Source of the DNA: Bradyrhizobium guangzhouense
GTDB taxonomy: Bacteria; Pseudomonadota; Alphaproteobacteria; Rhizobiales; Xanthobacteraceae
Direction: 5' to 3'
Length of the DNA: 64,000 nt
NCBI RefSeq assembly: GCF_004114955.1
Contig: NZ_CP030053.1
Location: 1,736,001 to 1,800,000, forward strand
The position numbers and the translations under genes were made by a program. Positions within the stretch are counted from its first letter, which is position 1; each line of letters starts with the position of its first letter. The notes beneath the pieces are model-generated. The model did not search any database. It worked only from the letters and a program-made list of their open reading frames with translations, and had not been told where the DNA came from. Shown here piece by piece: positions 43,046 to 53,072 of this stretch.

Positions 43046-44737
43046 ATGGCAGACAGCACCGGCAAGTTCGGCGTTGGCGGATTGCATCATCTCGGCATTC
43101 CAAATCGCCGGCAATTCTTCCAGCTCGGCGCAGGCGCCGCCGCGGGATGGACGCTGTCAGGCACAGCTTTTGCGCAGACCGAACGCCCGAGCACTCCGCC
43201 TGACAAGCCGCGCGGACAGGTGATCGCGGCGCTGTCGCAGGAGCCGACCGTCTTTCACCCCTTGATGCCCGGCATCGAGGTCGATCAGGGCATCTGGTGG
43301 CAGGTGTTCTCGCCGCTCTGGTTCATCGATCCCGACGGCAAGTTCGTTCCTGATCTGGCACGCGAAGTCCCGACGGTCGAGAATGGCGGCCTGTCGGCCG
43401 ACGGCCTGACCTGGAAGATCAAGCTCCGCAGCGACGTGAAATGGCACGACGGCACGGCCTTCACGGCAGATGACGTCAAGTTCTCGCTCGACCTGATCAA
43501 CAATCCCGACTTCCGCGTGCGCAACCGGGTCGGCCACAGCCTCGTCAAGGACATCACGGTCGTGGCGCCTGACGAGATCCACTGGCGAATGGAAGCTCCC
43601 TATTCGCCCTATATGTCGATCCTGTCGCTCACCTTCATCGTGCCCAAGCACATTCTGGAGAAGGTGTCGGATCCGAATTCGTCACCGTTCCACAATGCGC
43701 CTGTCGGCACCGGGCCGTTCCGCTGGGGCGAGCGCGTGCCCGGCGACCACATTCAGGTCAACGCCTATGCCGGCTATCACGGCAAAGGGCCCTACGTCGA
43801 ACGCGTGGTCTTCAAATACATTCCTAGCCTGACCGTCCTCTACACCCAGTTCCGCACCGGCCAGGTCGACTACACCGGCCTGCAAGGCATTCTGCCGAAC
43901 TTCGTGCAGGAGGCGAAGACGCTGAAAGCGAGCAAGATCTTCGTCTCGTCGACGTCGTCAGTCGAGCACATCGCGCCCAATCTGGAGTTCGGTCCCTTCG
44001 CCGACCACGCGGTGCGCGAGGCGCTCTATCTGGCCATCAACAAGCAGGCGATCATCGATGCGCTGAACTACGGCCTGCCGACGCAAACCGAAAGCTTCGT
44101 ACCGCAAGAGGCCTGGTCGTTCCAGCAAGGCCTGCCGCAACACAAATACGATCCGGCCAAAGCCAATGCGCTGCTCGATGCGGCCGGCTGGGCGCGCGGC
44201 TCCGGTGGCGTCCGCGAGAAGGGCGGCGTGAAGCTCGAATTCACCAATTCGACCACATCAGGCAACGCCGTGCGCGAGCAGACCCAACAGCTCCTGATCC
44301 AGGATTGGCACGCGATCGGCGCCAGCATGCGCGTCAACAACATGCCGGCCGCCGTGATCTGGGGCGATTTCTGGCAGCAGTCGAAGTTCAATTCGGTGAT
44401 CGTCGGCGTGAATTTCATGCTGGGCAGCGATCCTGACGTGACGCCGCGGTTCGGCTCCGGCGCGATCCCAGCCAAGGGCGGCCGTGGTTACAACACCTAC
44501 CAATACCAGAGCGCGGAGGCCGATCGTCTTCTTGCCGACGGCGCCAGGCAGTTCGATCTCGAACAGCGCAAGAAGACCTACGGCGATCTGCAGAAGCTGA
44601 TCCGCAACGACCTCGCGATCCTGCCGCTGTTCCAGGGCTTCATCGCCGAGGGCGTGAAGGAGGGGTTGCAGGGTTTCCGCCCCAACATCAACACGTCGAC
44701 CAATTGCTGGAACATCCGCGAATGGTACTGGGCCTGA
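43046..44737 (+). CDS. ABC transporter solute-binding protein, family 5 (peptide/opine type)
   Basis: 563 residues with a twin-arginine signal (NRRQFFQLGAGAAAGWTLSG) ending near AFA. The mature part is an SBP_bac_5 protein: KIKLRSDVKWHDGTAFTADDVKFSLDLI, seen as LRSDVKWHDGTAFTADDVKF, then NAPVGTGPFRWGE and YLAINKQAIID. It would deliver an oligopeptide-like or amino-acid-derived ligand to the adjacent permeases. The ATG at 43046 follows GGAGA; a longer start at 42938 would add a non-signal leader. It is the first gene of the operon. Confidence 0.9.
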   Translation: MADSTGKFGVGGLHHLGIPNRRQFFQLGAGAAAGWTLSGTAFAQTERPSTPPDKPRGQVIAALSQEPTVFHPLMPGIEVDQGIWWQVFSPLWFIDPDGKFVPDLAREVPTVENGGLSADGLTWKIKLRSDVKWHDGTAFTADDVKFSLDLINNPDFRVRNRVGHSLVKDITVVAPDEIHWRMEAPYSPYMSILSLTFIVPKHILEKVSDPNSSPFHNAPVGTGPFRWGERVPGDHIQVNAYAGYHGKGPYVERVVFKYIPSLTVLYTQFRTGQVDYTGLQGILPNFVQEAKTLKASKIFVSSTSSVEHIAPNLEFGPFADHAVREALYLAINKQAIIDALNYGLPTQTESFVPQEAWSFQQGLPQHKYDPAKANALLDAAGWARGSGGVREKGGVKLEFTNSTTSGNAVREQTQQLLIQDWHAIGASMRVNNMPAAVIWGDFWQQSKFNSVIVGVNFMLGSDPDVTPRFGSGAIPAKGGRGYNTYQYQSAEADRLLADGARQFDLEQRKKTYGDLQKLIRNDLAILPLFQGFIAEGVKEGLQGFRPNINTSTNCWNIREWYWA

Positions 44738-44764
44738 TGCCTCAGGCTGGCTGGATCGCCTGAG

Positions 44765-45715
44765 ATGGCCCGTTACGTCCTCAATCGCCTGGCGCAGGCG
44801 GCGATGCTGCTGGTGATCGTCTCTGCGATTGGCTTCGCCCTTTTGCATCTTGCGCCGGGTGGTCCGCTGTCGCAATTCGCCGCCTCCGCGCAGATGACGC
44901 AGGAAGATCTCGACCGCGTCTCCAAGCAGCTCGGGCTCGATCGCCCGTTGCCGATCCAGTATCTCGACTGGTTCGTCCGCATGCTCCGCGGCGATTGGGG
45001 CAAGTCCTATCGCGACGGCGAGGCGGTGCTGTCGGTGATCTCCTCGCATCTCGGCGCGACGCTGGAGCTGATGGTCACCGCGACCATCATCGCGGTTCTG
45101 CTCGGCTGCTGGATCGGCATATCAGGCGCGCTGCGGCGCTATTCGCTGTTCGATTCGCTCGCGACCGTCGGCGCCATGATCGCGCTGTCGATCCCGACCT
45201 TCTGGTTCGGCCTCGTCACCATCTACGTCTTCTCGGTGACGCTCGGCTGGCTGCCGGCGGGAAATCGCGAGACCGTCGGCGACGGCTCCTTCCTCGATTT
45301 GCTGCATCATCTCATTGCGCCGGCGATGGTGCTGGGACTGGTCGAGACCGCGATGTGGGGCCGCTTCATGCGCTCCTCCATGCTCGAGGTGATCAACCAG
45401 GACTACATCCGCACCGCGCGCGCCAAGGGCATGCCGGAATGGCGGATCCTGACGGTCCACGCGTTACGCAACGCGCTGCTGCCGATGATCACGGTCGCGG
45501 GCCTGCAGTTTCCGACGCTGCTCGGCGGCGCGCTGGTGGCCGAGACCGTGTTCACCTGGCCAGGCATGGGGCGGCTGTTTCTGGATTCCATCGGCTATCG
45601 CGACTATCCCGTGGTGATGGGCATCCTGATGTTCTCGGCGATCATGGTGCTGATCGGCTCGCTGATTGCCGACATTCTCTATGCGGTCGTCGATCCCCGC
45701 ATCCGGGTGGGCTGA
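44765..45715 (+). CDS. ABC transporter permease (DppB-like)
   Basis: 316 residues, MARYVLNRLAQAAMLLVIVSAI start, about six membrane helices. The DppB-type QLGLDRPLPIQYLDW loop and the ATPase-coupling EAA segment ARAKGMPEWRILTVHALRNALLP, seen as RAKGMPEWRILTVHALRNA, are visible. It follows the binding-protein gene by 27 bp and pairs with the next permease. Confidence 0.92.
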   Translation: MARYVLNRLAQAAMLLVIVSAIGFALLHLAPGGPLSQFAASAQMTQEDLDRVSKQLGLDRPLPIQYLDWFVRMLRGDWGKSYRDGEAVLSVISSHLGATLELMVTATIIAVLLGCWIGISGALRRYSLFDSLATVGAMIALSIPTFWFGLVTIYVFSVTLGWLPAGNRETVGDGSFLDLLHHLIAPAMVLGLVETAMWGRFMRSSMLEVINQDYIRTARAKGMPEWRILTVHALRNALLPMITVAGLQFPTLLGGALVAETVFTWPGMGRLFLDSIGYRDYPVVMGILMFSAIMVLIGSLIADILYAVVDPRIRVG

Positions 45716-45719
45716 AGCG

Positions 45720-46595
45720 ATGGCGACCGCAATCCTGTCCACCGCTCAACCCACGCCCGGCCAGGGCGCCTGGCGACGCTTTTGCCGGCATCGGCTCGCG
45801 CTTGCGGGCGCGGTGACCATCGTGGTGCTCGTTCTTGGCTCGGCGTTCGGTCCTGATCTGCTGCCGTTCGATGACACCTACATCGACATCATGAAGCGGT
45901 TTGCGCCGCCGCTCTCGGGCGCGCATATCCTCGGCACCGACGAGCTTGGCCGCGATGTGCTGGCGCGGTTGATGATGGGCGCACGCGTCTCGCTGTCGAT
46001 AGGCTTCGTCGCGATGGTGATCGCGACGGTGGTCGGCATCGTCGTCGGCGCCTTCGCCGGCTTCTATGGCGGCGTCGTCGGCGCGGTCCTGATGCGGCTC
46101 GTCGATGCCGTATTGTGCTTTCCGACCATCTTCCTGCTGCTGGCGCTGGCGGCGCTCACGGAGCCCGGCTTCGTCACCACCACCGTGCTGATCGCAGCGA
46201 CCGCCTGGATGTGGGTGGCCCGTGTCGTCGAGGCCCAGGTGCGCTCGCTGCGGGAACGCGAATTCGCGGTGGCCGCGCTCGCCTTCGGTTCGTCGAACCT
46301 GCGCATCATGTTCCGCGAGCTCGTGCCCAATGCGATGGCGCCGATTCTCGTGGCTGCAACGCTCAACGTTGCCAAGGCGATCCTGCTGGAATCCTATCTC
46401 AGCTATCTCGGTTATGGCATTCAGCCGCCGGCCGCGAGCTTGGGCAACATGCTCAACAACGCGCAGATCTATCTCACCAGCGCGCCGTGGCTCGCGATCG
46501 CGCCCGGAATCGTCATCACGCTGGCCGTGACGAGCTTCAATTTCCTCGGTGACGGCCTGCGCGATGCGCTCGATCCGCGAATGAACATCCCATGA
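45720..46595 (+). CDS. ABC transporter permease (DppC-like)
   Basis: 291 residues from MATAILSTAQPTPGQGAWRR. The DppC hallmark HILGTDELGRDVLARLMMGAR is present as LGTDELGRDVLARL. The coupling segment reads FAVAALAFGSSNLRIMFRELVPN, shown as LAFGSSNLRIMFRELVPN. The longer frame start at 45666 lies in the previous gene. It is the second half of the transmembrane channel. Confidence 0.92.
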   Translation: MATAILSTAQPTPGQGAWRRFCRHRLALAGAVTIVVLVLGSAFGPDLLPFDDTYIDIMKRFAPPLSGAHILGTDELGRDVLARLMMGARVSLSIGFVAMVIATVVGIVVGAFAGFYGGVVGAVLMRLVDAVLCFPTIFLLLALAALTEPGFVTTTVLIAATAWMWVARVVEAQVRSLREREFAVAALAFGSSNLRIMFRELVPNAMAPILVAATLNVAKAILLESYLSYLGYGIQPPAASLGNMLNNAQIYLTSAPWLAIAPGIVITLAVTSFNFLGDGLRDALDPRMNIP

Positions 46596-46635
46596 CGAGC
46601 AAGAATCCGACCGAACAGAAGTCCAGGAGTGAACA

Positions 46636-47964
46636 ATGTCCCCGCCGCTCAACCGTATAAACAGCGACGAACGCCTGCCCGCGCAGGCGGATGTCGTCGT
46701 CATCGGCGGCGGTGTCATCGGTGTCTCCGCGGCCTATCATCTGGCGAAGAAGGGGCTCTCCGTCGCGCTGGTCGAGAAGGGCCATGTCGGTGGCGAGCAG
46801 TCGAGCCGCAATTGGGGCTGGTGCCGTCAGCAGGGTCGCGCACGCGAGGAGATTCCGCTCGCGCGTGAAGCATTGCGCTTGTGGGAGGACATGCAGAACG
46901 ACGCCGGCGTCGATGCCGGCTTCCGCCGCACCGGCGTGCTGTTCCTGACCAAGAGCAAGGACGAACTCGCGAGCTGGGAGCGTTGGGCCGCGGTCGCGCG
47001 CGAGATGCAGGTGCACTCGACCGTGCTGACGCCGGCAGAGGTCGCCGAGCGTATGCCGGGAAATACCGACAAATGGGTCGGCGGCCTGCATACGCCGAGC
47101 GATGGCCGCGCCGAGCCGTCGATGGCCGTGCCTGCGCTCGCCACGGCTGCGCGCAAGCATGGCGTCACCATTCACCAGGGCTGCTCCGCGCGCGGGCTGG
47201 AGACGACGGGCGGACGCGTCAGCGCCGTCGTCACCGAGAAAGGCACCATCAGAACCCAAGCCGTGCTGCTGTCGGGCGGCGCCTGGTCGTCGCTGTTCTG
47301 CCGCCGTCACGGCATCGAGCTGCCGATCGGCCTCGTCAACGCCACCGCTTGCCGGACCACGCCGGCACCCGAGATCACCTCGGGTGCGCTCGGAACCGAT
47401 CTCTACTGCATCCGCCGCCGCCTCGACGGCGGCTTCACGCTGGCGCTGCGCAACCGCGGCACGGTCGAGCTGTCGCCCGATCTGTTCCGCTATGCGCGCA
47501 CCTTCTGGCCGACCTATCAGCACCGCAAGAACGGGCTTAAACTGTCGTTCGGCAAGTCGTTCTTCGACCAGATCATGCGCGGCACCGGCTGGAGCTTTGA
47601 CAGGCCGTCGCCGTTCGAGACAGAGCGCGTGCGCGATCCCGCGCCCGACATGTCGCTGGTCAATTCCGCGCTCGCGTCGCTGATCAAGGCAAATCCAGAG
47701 TTAAAGGACATCGAGATCGCGGAAGCCTGGGGCGGCACCATCGACTGCACGCCGGACACGATCCCGGTGATCTCGCCGGTGAACGCGCTGCCGGGCTTTT
47801 TCCTCGCTACCGGTTTTTCCGGCCATGGTTTCGGCATCGGCCCCGCCGCCGGCAAGCTCGCCGCCGACATCGTCACAGGCGCGACGCCGCTGGTCGATCC
47901 GGCCGCCTACAGCCACGAGCGCATGATCGACGGCCGGCGGCTCGCGCCCGTCAGCCCGTTCTGA
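46636..47964 (+). CDS. DadA-like FAD-dependent amino-acid/opine oxidoreductase
   Basis: 442 residues of the DAO family. The FAD site is DVVVIGGGVIGVSAAYHLA. The segment GEQSSRNWGWCRQQGR, then ATGFSGHGFGIGPAAGKLAADI, shown as TGFSGHGFGIGPAAGKL, closes the flavin fold. It would oxidise the C-N bond of an imported amino acid or N-substituted amino acid to a 2-oxoacid plus amine. AGGAGTG precedes the ATG. It sits between the permease and dehydrogenase genes within the transport operon. Confidence 0.85.
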   Translation: MSPPLNRINSDERLPAQADVVVIGGGVIGVSAAYHLAKKGLSVALVEKGHVGGEQSSRNWGWCRQQGRAREEIPLAREALRLWEDMQNDAGVDAGFRRTGVLFLTKSKDELASWERWAAVAREMQVHSTVLTPAEVAERMPGNTDKWVGGLHTPSDGRAEPSMAVPALATAARKHGVTIHQGCSARGLETTGGRVSAVVTEKGTIRTQAVLLSGGAWSSLFCRRHGIELPIGLVNATACRTTPAPEITSGALGTDLYCIRRRLDGGFTLALRNRGTVELSPDLFRYARTFWPTYQHRKNGLKLSFGKSFFDQIMRGTGWSFDRPSPFETERVRDPAPDMSLVNSALASLIKANPELKDIEIAEAWGGTIDCTPDTIPVISPVNALPGFFLATGFSGHGFGIGPAAGKLAADIVTGATPLVDPAAYSHERMIDGRRLAPVSPF

Positions 47965-47971
47965 GGTCCGC

Positions 47972-48898
47972 ATGACGGTCCTCTACAAGGCCAATATGGT
48001 GCGCGGCGCGGAATGGGCGCGCTTCTTCGCGGAGCGCGCGCCGCAGCTGCCGTTCCGGCTTTGGCCCGACATCGGCGATCCCGCCGATGTCCGTTATCTC
48101 GTGGCGTGGGTGCCGCCTGATGACATCGCGACGATCTTTCCCAACCTCGAACTGGTCTTCTCGGTCGGTGCCGGCGTCGACCAGTTCGACGCGACGAAAG
48201 TCCCACCGCACATCCCGCTGGTGCGCATGCTGGAGCCCGGCATCGCCGAGACCATGGTCGAATACGTCACCATGGCCGTGCTCGCCCTGCATCGCGATCT
48301 CCTGCATTTCATCAATCAGCAGAAAGAGCAGATCTGGCGCGAGATCCGGATCACACCGGCGAAGCGTCGCCGCGTCGGTGTAATGGGGCTCGGCCAGCTC
48401 GGCCAGGCCGTGCTCGAACGGCTCAGTGCGTTCGGCTTTCCGCTATCGGGCTGGAACCGCTCGCCGCGCCAGATCGAGGGCGTCACCTGCTACGCCGGCG
48501 CGGATACCTTGCCGGAATTCCTTGCGCAGGCCGATATCCTCGTCTGCCTGCTGCCGCTGACATCAGAGACCCGCGGCATCCTCAACGCCGATCTGTTCGC
48601 GCGCCTGCCGCGTGGCGCCTCGCTCGTCAATGTCGGCCGCGGCCCGCATCTCGTCGAAGCCGATTTCCTCGCCGCGCTCGATAGCGGCGCGCTGTCCGGT
48701 GCCGTGCTCGATGTTGCCGATCCCGAACCGCTGCCGGCGGGACATCCGTTCTGGAGTCACCCGCGCATCCTGCTGACGCCGCACAATGCCAGCATGACGA
48801 GCCCGGACAGTGCCGTCGATTTCGTACTCGACGTCATCGGACGCCACCGCCGCGGCGAAGCGCTGCCGGGGCTGGTTGATCGCAGTCGCGGCTATTAG
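47972..48898 (+). CDS. 2-hydroxyacid dehydrogenase (GhrA-like)
   Basis: 308 residues. The NAD(P) site is VGVMGLGQLGQAVLERL. The catalytic Arg is in NVGRGPHLVEADFL, the Glu in VADPEPLPAGHPFW, and the His in ILLTPHNASMT, typical of glyoxylate/hydroxypyruvate reductase A. It would reduce the 2-oxoacid produced by the upstream oxidase. It lies 7 bp after the oxidase and 9 bp before the ATPase gene. Confidence 0.9.
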   Translation: MTVLYKANMVRGAEWARFFAERAPQLPFRLWPDIGDPADVRYLVAWVPPDDIATIFPNLELVFSVGAGVDQFDATKVPPHIPLVRMLEPGIAETMVEYVTMAVLALHRDLLHFINQQKEQIWREIRITPAKRRRVGVMGLGQLGQAVLERLSAFGFPLSGWNRSPRQIEGVTCYAGADTLPEFLAQADILVCLLPLTSETRGILNADLFARLPRGASLVNVGRGPHLVEADFLAALDSGALSGAVLDVADPEPLPAGHPFWSHPRILLTPHNASMTSPDSAVDFVLDVIGRHRRGEALPGLVDRSRGY

Positions 48899-48907
48899 GA
48901 CATCGGC

Positions 48908-50776
48908 ATGAGCATCGGCGCAAACAGTTCGAACCAAGTGGTTGCCGACGCGCAGGTGCCCGTGCTCTCGGTCGCGGACCTCACGACGTCCTTCCTGCGC
49001 GAGGGGCGATGGCTCCCTGTCGTCCGCAATGTCTCCTTCGATATCGCGCCGCGCGAGACTGTCGCCATCGTCGGCGAGTCCGGGTCGGGCAAGAGCGTCA
49101 CCGCGCTCTCGATCATGCGGCTTATTCCGAAGGAAAGTGGTCGCATCGAGGGCCGCATCACACTCGCCGGCCGCGATCTCCTCGCGCTCCCGGAAACGAG
49201 CATGAAGGACATCCGCGGCAACGACGTCGCGATGATCTTCCAGGAGCCGATGACGAGCCTCAATCCGGTGCTCACCATCGGTTTCCAGATCGCGGAAGCG
49301 CTGATCCAGCATCGTGGCCTGTCGCGTGCGGCCGCCGAAGCCGAGACCATCCGCCTGCTCGACCGGGTCCGCATCCCCGCGGCAAGATCGCGCTTCCACG
49401 AGCATCCGCATCGCTTCTCCGGCGGCATGCGCCAGCGCGTCATGATTGCGATGGCGCTGGCCTGCAGGCCCAAGCTCCTGATCGCGGACGAGCCGACCAC
49501 CGCGCTCGACGTCACCATCCAGGCCCAGATCCTGGAGCTGTTGAAGGAGCTTCAGCAGGAAGAGGGGATGTCGATCCTCTTCATCACCCACGACATGGGC
49601 GTGGTCGCCGAGATCGCCGACCGCACCGTGGTGATGTATGGCGGGCAGGCGGTGGAGACGGATACGACCATGCGCATCTTCGACGCGCCTTCGCATCCCT
49701 ATACTCGCGCGCTGCTGTCGGCCGTGCCGCGACTCGGCTCGATGGCCGGCCGTCCGCGGCCGATGCGCTTTCCGATCGTCGACAAGGTCACCGGCAGTTC
49801 GGACGAGCCTGCGGAGACGCCCGATACCGTTTCGATCGCGGAGCGTCCGCTGTTAGAGGTCTCGAACCTCACCACGCGCTTTCCGATCCGCTCCGGCCTG
49901 TTCGGCAAGGTCTCGGGTCGCGTTCACGCGGTCGAGAACGTCTCCTTCACCTTGCGTGCCGGCGAGACGCTGGCGCTGGTCGGCGAGTCCGGGTGCGGCA
50001 AGTCGACCACGGGCCGCTCCATCCTCAAGCTGACCGAGCCCGACGCTGGTACTGTCCTGATCGACGGTCAGGACGTGCTCGCCTTGAGCGGTCGCACCTT
50101 GCGCGACTTCCGCAAGCACATGCAGATTGTGTTTCAGGATCCGTTCGCGAGCCTCAATCCGCGGATGTCGGTGGGCACGGCGATCGCAGCGCCGCTGCTG
50201 GCCAATGGCCTCGCTACGGCCTCGCAGGCACGCGACAAGGTTGCCGACCTGCTGGTGCGCGTCGGCCTCACCGCCGACATGGCCGCACGCTTTCCGCATG
50301 AATTCTCCGGCGGCCAGCGACAGCGCATCTGCATTGCGCGGGCACTCGCGCTCGGACCAAAGCTTATCGTCGCGGACGAGGCGGTCTCTGCGCTCGACGT
50401 CTCGGTCAAGGCACAGGTCGTGAACCTGATGCTCGACCTCCAGGCCGGCATGGGCCTCGCCTATCTCTTCATCTCCCACGACATCGCCGTGGTCGAGCGC
50501 ATGAGCCACCGCGTCGCGGTGATGTATCTCGGCGAGATCGTCGAGATCGGCCCGCGCGCGTCCGTGTTCGGCAATCCGCAGCATCCCTATACGAAGAAGC
50601 TGATGGCCGCGGTTCCCGTGCCCGATCCGTCACGTCGCGGCGCAAGACGCAATGTCGCCAACGATGAGATCAGAAGCCCGGTGCGTGCGCCCGACTACCA
50701 GCCGCCGGCCCGGCAATACCGCGAGGTCTCGCCGGGCCATGTCGTGCAGGTCTGGGGCGAGGAATGGTCGGCGTGA
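48908..50776 (+). CDS. ABC transporter ATP-binding protein, fused double ATPase
   Basis: 622 residues with two complete ATPase halves (DppD-DppF fused, as in GsiA). The first has Walker A GESGSGKS and signature FSGGMRQR with LLIADEPTTALD; the second has GESGCGKS, FSGGQRQR and LIVADEAVSALD. The oligopeptide C-terminal extensions (HPYTRALLSAVPR and HPYTKKLMAAVP) are present after each. It powers the two permeases encoded upstream. The last gene of the operon, it converges on the PHB depolymerase gene 13 bp away. Confidence 0.93.
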   Translation: MSIGANSSNQVVADAQVPVLSVADLTTSFLREGRWLPVVRNVSFDIAPRETVAIVGESGSGKSVTALSIMRLIPKESGRIEGRITLAGRDLLALPETSMKDIRGNDVAMIFQEPMTSLNPVLTIGFQIAEALIQHRGLSRAAAEAETIRLLDRVRIPAARSRFHEHPHRFSGGMRQRVMIAMALACRPKLLIADEPTTALDVTIQAQILELLKELQQEEGMSILFITHDMGVVAEIADRTVVMYGGQAVETDTTMRIFDAPSHPYTRALLSAVPRLGSMAGRPRPMRFPIVDKVTGSSDEPAETPDTVSIAERPLLEVSNLTTRFPIRSGLFGKVSGRVHAVENVSFTLRAGETLALVGESGCGKSTTGRSILKLTEPDAGTVLIDGQDVLALSGRTLRDFRKHMQIVFQDPFASLNPRMSVGTAIAAPLLANGLATASQARDKVADLLVRVGLTADMAARFPHEFSGGQRQRICIARALALGPKLIVADEAVSALDVSVKAQVVNLMLDLQAGMGLAYLFISHDIAVVERMSHRVAVMYLGEIVEIGPRASVFGNPQHPYTKKLMAAVPVPDPSRRGARRNVANDEIRSPVRAPDYQPPARQYREVSPGHVVQVWGEEWSA

Positions 50777-50789
50777 GGCGCCGCGCGCC

Positions 50790-52013
50790 TTACGAATTCA
50801 CGTGCACGAAATCCCGCAGCAGCGGATAGATCTCGTTGTTCCAGCGCTTGCCGGAGAACACGCCGTAATGGCCGACGCCGGCCTGCATGTGATGGACGCG
50901 GCGATAGGCGCGCACGCCGGTGCAAAGGTCTTGCGCGGCGAGGGTCTGGCCGATCGAACAGATGTCGTCCTTCTCGCCCTCGACCGTCATCAGGCCCATG
51001 CGGCTGACGGCCCTGGTGTCGACGGGGCGGCCGCGATGCATCAGCTTGCCCAGCGGCAGCAGATGCTCCTGGAACACGTCGCGCACGGTCTCGATGTAGA
51101 ACTCCGCCGGCAGGTCCATCACCGCAAAATATTCGTCGTAGAAGGTCTTGATGCTCGCCGCCTTCTCCTTCTCGCCCTTGGCGATGTGGTTGGCGAGGTC
51201 CATGTGTTGCTTGATGTGCCGCTCGAGATTCATCGAGACGAAGGCGGTGAGCTGCACGAAGCCGGGATAGACTTTGCGCAACGCGCCGCGGCACTGCACC
51301 GGTACGTAGTTGATCAGGTTCTGCTCGAACCATTCGATCGGCTTGCTCTTGGCGAACTCGTTGACCTTGGTCGGCTGGATCCGCGTGTCGATCGGCCCCG
51401 CCATCAGCGTCAGCGTTGCGGGGCGCGAGGGATGGTTGCCCTCGCACATGATCGCGGCGGCCGCGAGCGCCGAGACCGACGGCTGGCAGATCGCGACCAT
51501 ATGCGGACGTGGGCCGAGCTGACCGAGGAAGTCGATCAGATGCTCGGTGTAATCGTCGAGCCCGAAGCGGCCCTCGCTGCGCGGAATGTCGCGCGGATTG
51601 TGCCAGTCGGTGATGTAGACATCGTGGTCCTGCAGCAGCGTCTTCACCGTGCCGCGCAAGAGGGTGGCGAAATGGCCGGACATCGGCGCCACCAGCAGCA
51701 TCCGCGGCTGCTCGCTCACGCCGTCCTTCCTGAAATGCAGCAGCGAGCCGAATGGCGTGGCGTAGGCGATCTCCTCGGTCACGCCGATCTCGCGATTGCC
51801 CACCATCACGCTGTCGATGCCATAGGCCGGGCGATCATAGGTGAGGGTGGAGCGCGAGATCAGCTCCAGCGCCGCCGAGAGCCGGCCGACAACCTGGTCC
51901 GACATGCCTTGCGGCACCAGATTGAGGAATTTGAGCGCCGACGAGGCGCCCGCCCGCAACGGCGCCGTCAAATCCATCTGGTTCTGAAAAGCCTGATAAT
52001 ACATCGACATCAT
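50790..52013 (-). CDS. phaZ: Intracellular polyhydroxybutyrate depolymerase
   Basis: 407 residues. The MYYQAFQNQMDLTAPLR start and the VYITDWHNPRDIP segment match intracellular PhaZ proteins of alphaproteobacteria and Ralstonia. The lipase-box-like nucleophile is a cysteine in AICQPSVSALAA, as expected for this group. GVGHYGVFSGKRW holds the catalytic His. It mobilises stored PHB granules. Three in-frame ATGs occur close together (52013, 52010, 52004). The frame is open far upstream, but those residues do not fit the family. Confidence 0.9.
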   Translation of the reverse strand: MMSMYYQAFQNQMDLTAPLRAGASSALKFLNLVPQGMSDQVVGRLSAALELISRSTLTYDRPAYGIDSVMVGNREIGVTEEIAYATPFGSLLHFRKDGVSEQPRMLLVAPMSGHFATLLRGTVKTLLQDHDVYITDWHNPRDIPRSEGRFGLDDYTEHLIDFLGQLGPRPHMVAICQPSVSALAAAAIMCEGNHPSRPATLTLMAGPIDTRIQPTKVNEFAKSKPIEWFEQNLINYVPVQCRGALRKVYPGFVQLTAFVSMNLERHIKQHMDLANHIAKGEKEKAASIKTFYDEYFAVMDLPAEFYIETVRDVFQEHLLPLGKLMHRGRPVDTRAVSRMGLMTVEGEKDDICSIGQTLAAQDLCTGVRAYRRVHHMQAGVGHYGVFSGKRWNNEIYPLLRDFVHVNS

Positions 52014-52136
52014 ACTGAAGCGCCCACCTATCCGCTGCCGCCATGCAATATCGGAGCCAGACGAGAGGCGGCAGCCCCTTGGAATTGGCACGTCGCTTGC
52101 TGCGCGTTGGGGCGGAAACGGTGAGGGAAGGGCCCT

Positions 52137-52793
52137 ATGGCGAAGGCGACACTGACCATCAGCAGCAAGAACTACTCGTCCTGGTCGCTGCGTGGCTGGC
52201 TGCTGACGAAATTCTCCGGGCTCGATTTCGAGGAGATCATCACCGCGCCTGATGACGCATCGGCACGTGCCGAGATCCTGTTGCTGTCGTCCTCGATCCT
52301 GGTGCCCTGCCTGCGGCACGAGGGCGCCACGGTCTGGGATACGCTCGCCATCGCCGAATACCTCAACGAGGTGATGCCGTCAGCCGGGCTGTTGCCTGAT
52401 GATCGCGTCCAGCGCGCGCATTGCCGCTCGATCTCGGGCGAAATCCATTCCGGCTTCACCACGCTGCGCGCCTCGCTGCCGGTGAACCTGAAGGGGCACT
52501 TCCCCGGCTTCAAGATCTGGTCGCGCGCGCAGGCCGACATCGATCGCGTCTGGTTCATCTGGCGCGACTGCCTGGCGACGTCAGGCGGCCCGTTCCTGTT
52601 CGGCGAGAAACGCACCATGGCCGATGCGATGTACGCCCCCGTGGTGACTCGCTTCATGACCTACGACGTCAAGCTCGAGCCTGACCTGAAGGCCTATGCC
52701 GACACCATCATGGGCATGCCCGAGATGAAGGAATGGATCGCGGCGGCCAAGGACGAGCCGGCCGAGATCGAGGAGCTCGAGGTCGAATATTAG
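52137..52793 (+). CDS. Glutathione S-transferase family protein
   Basis: 218 residues. The N-terminal thioredoxin-like part is LTISSKNYSSWSLRGWLLTKFSG, seen as SKNYSSWSLRGWLL, with SSILVPCLRHEGATVWDTLAIAEYL shown as ILVPCLRHEG and VWDTLAIAEYL. It resembles the YfcF/maleylacetoacetate isomerase-like branch. It is divergent from phaZ. The 279 bp after it hold no gene I can support. Confidence 0.87.
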   Translation: MAKATLTISSKNYSSWSLRGWLLTKFSGLDFEEIITAPDDASARAEILLLSSSILVPCLRHEGATVWDTLAIAEYLNEVMPSAGLLPDDRVQRAHCRSISGEIHSGFTTLRASLPVNLKGHFPGFKIWSRAQADIDRVWFIWRDCLATSGGPFLFGEKRTMADAMYAPVVTRFMTYDVKLEPDLKAYADTIMGMPEMKEWIAAAKDEPAEIEELEVEY

Positions 52794-53072
52794 GCAGGCG
52801 CCGTGTGGCCTGCTTGTTTCCGGAGCGGACGTGGCCAGTGTTCCTCGCCGACCTCTATGTCTTTGCAAATATTAACCTTTGATGCCGGTATCCAGCGGCG
52901 GCCACTTCGCGCGCTGCGCAGATCTTGTGCGCGCCGGCGCGGCCATGTCGACATCTAGCCGTGAACAGCCGCGTACAAGGCCATCAAGTTGATTCGGACG
53001 TGATTCGTTCGGGCCGCGTTCCGTTCGTTAAGGCGGAGCGCGGCCCCGTCGCATTATGACACAGACGGCCCG

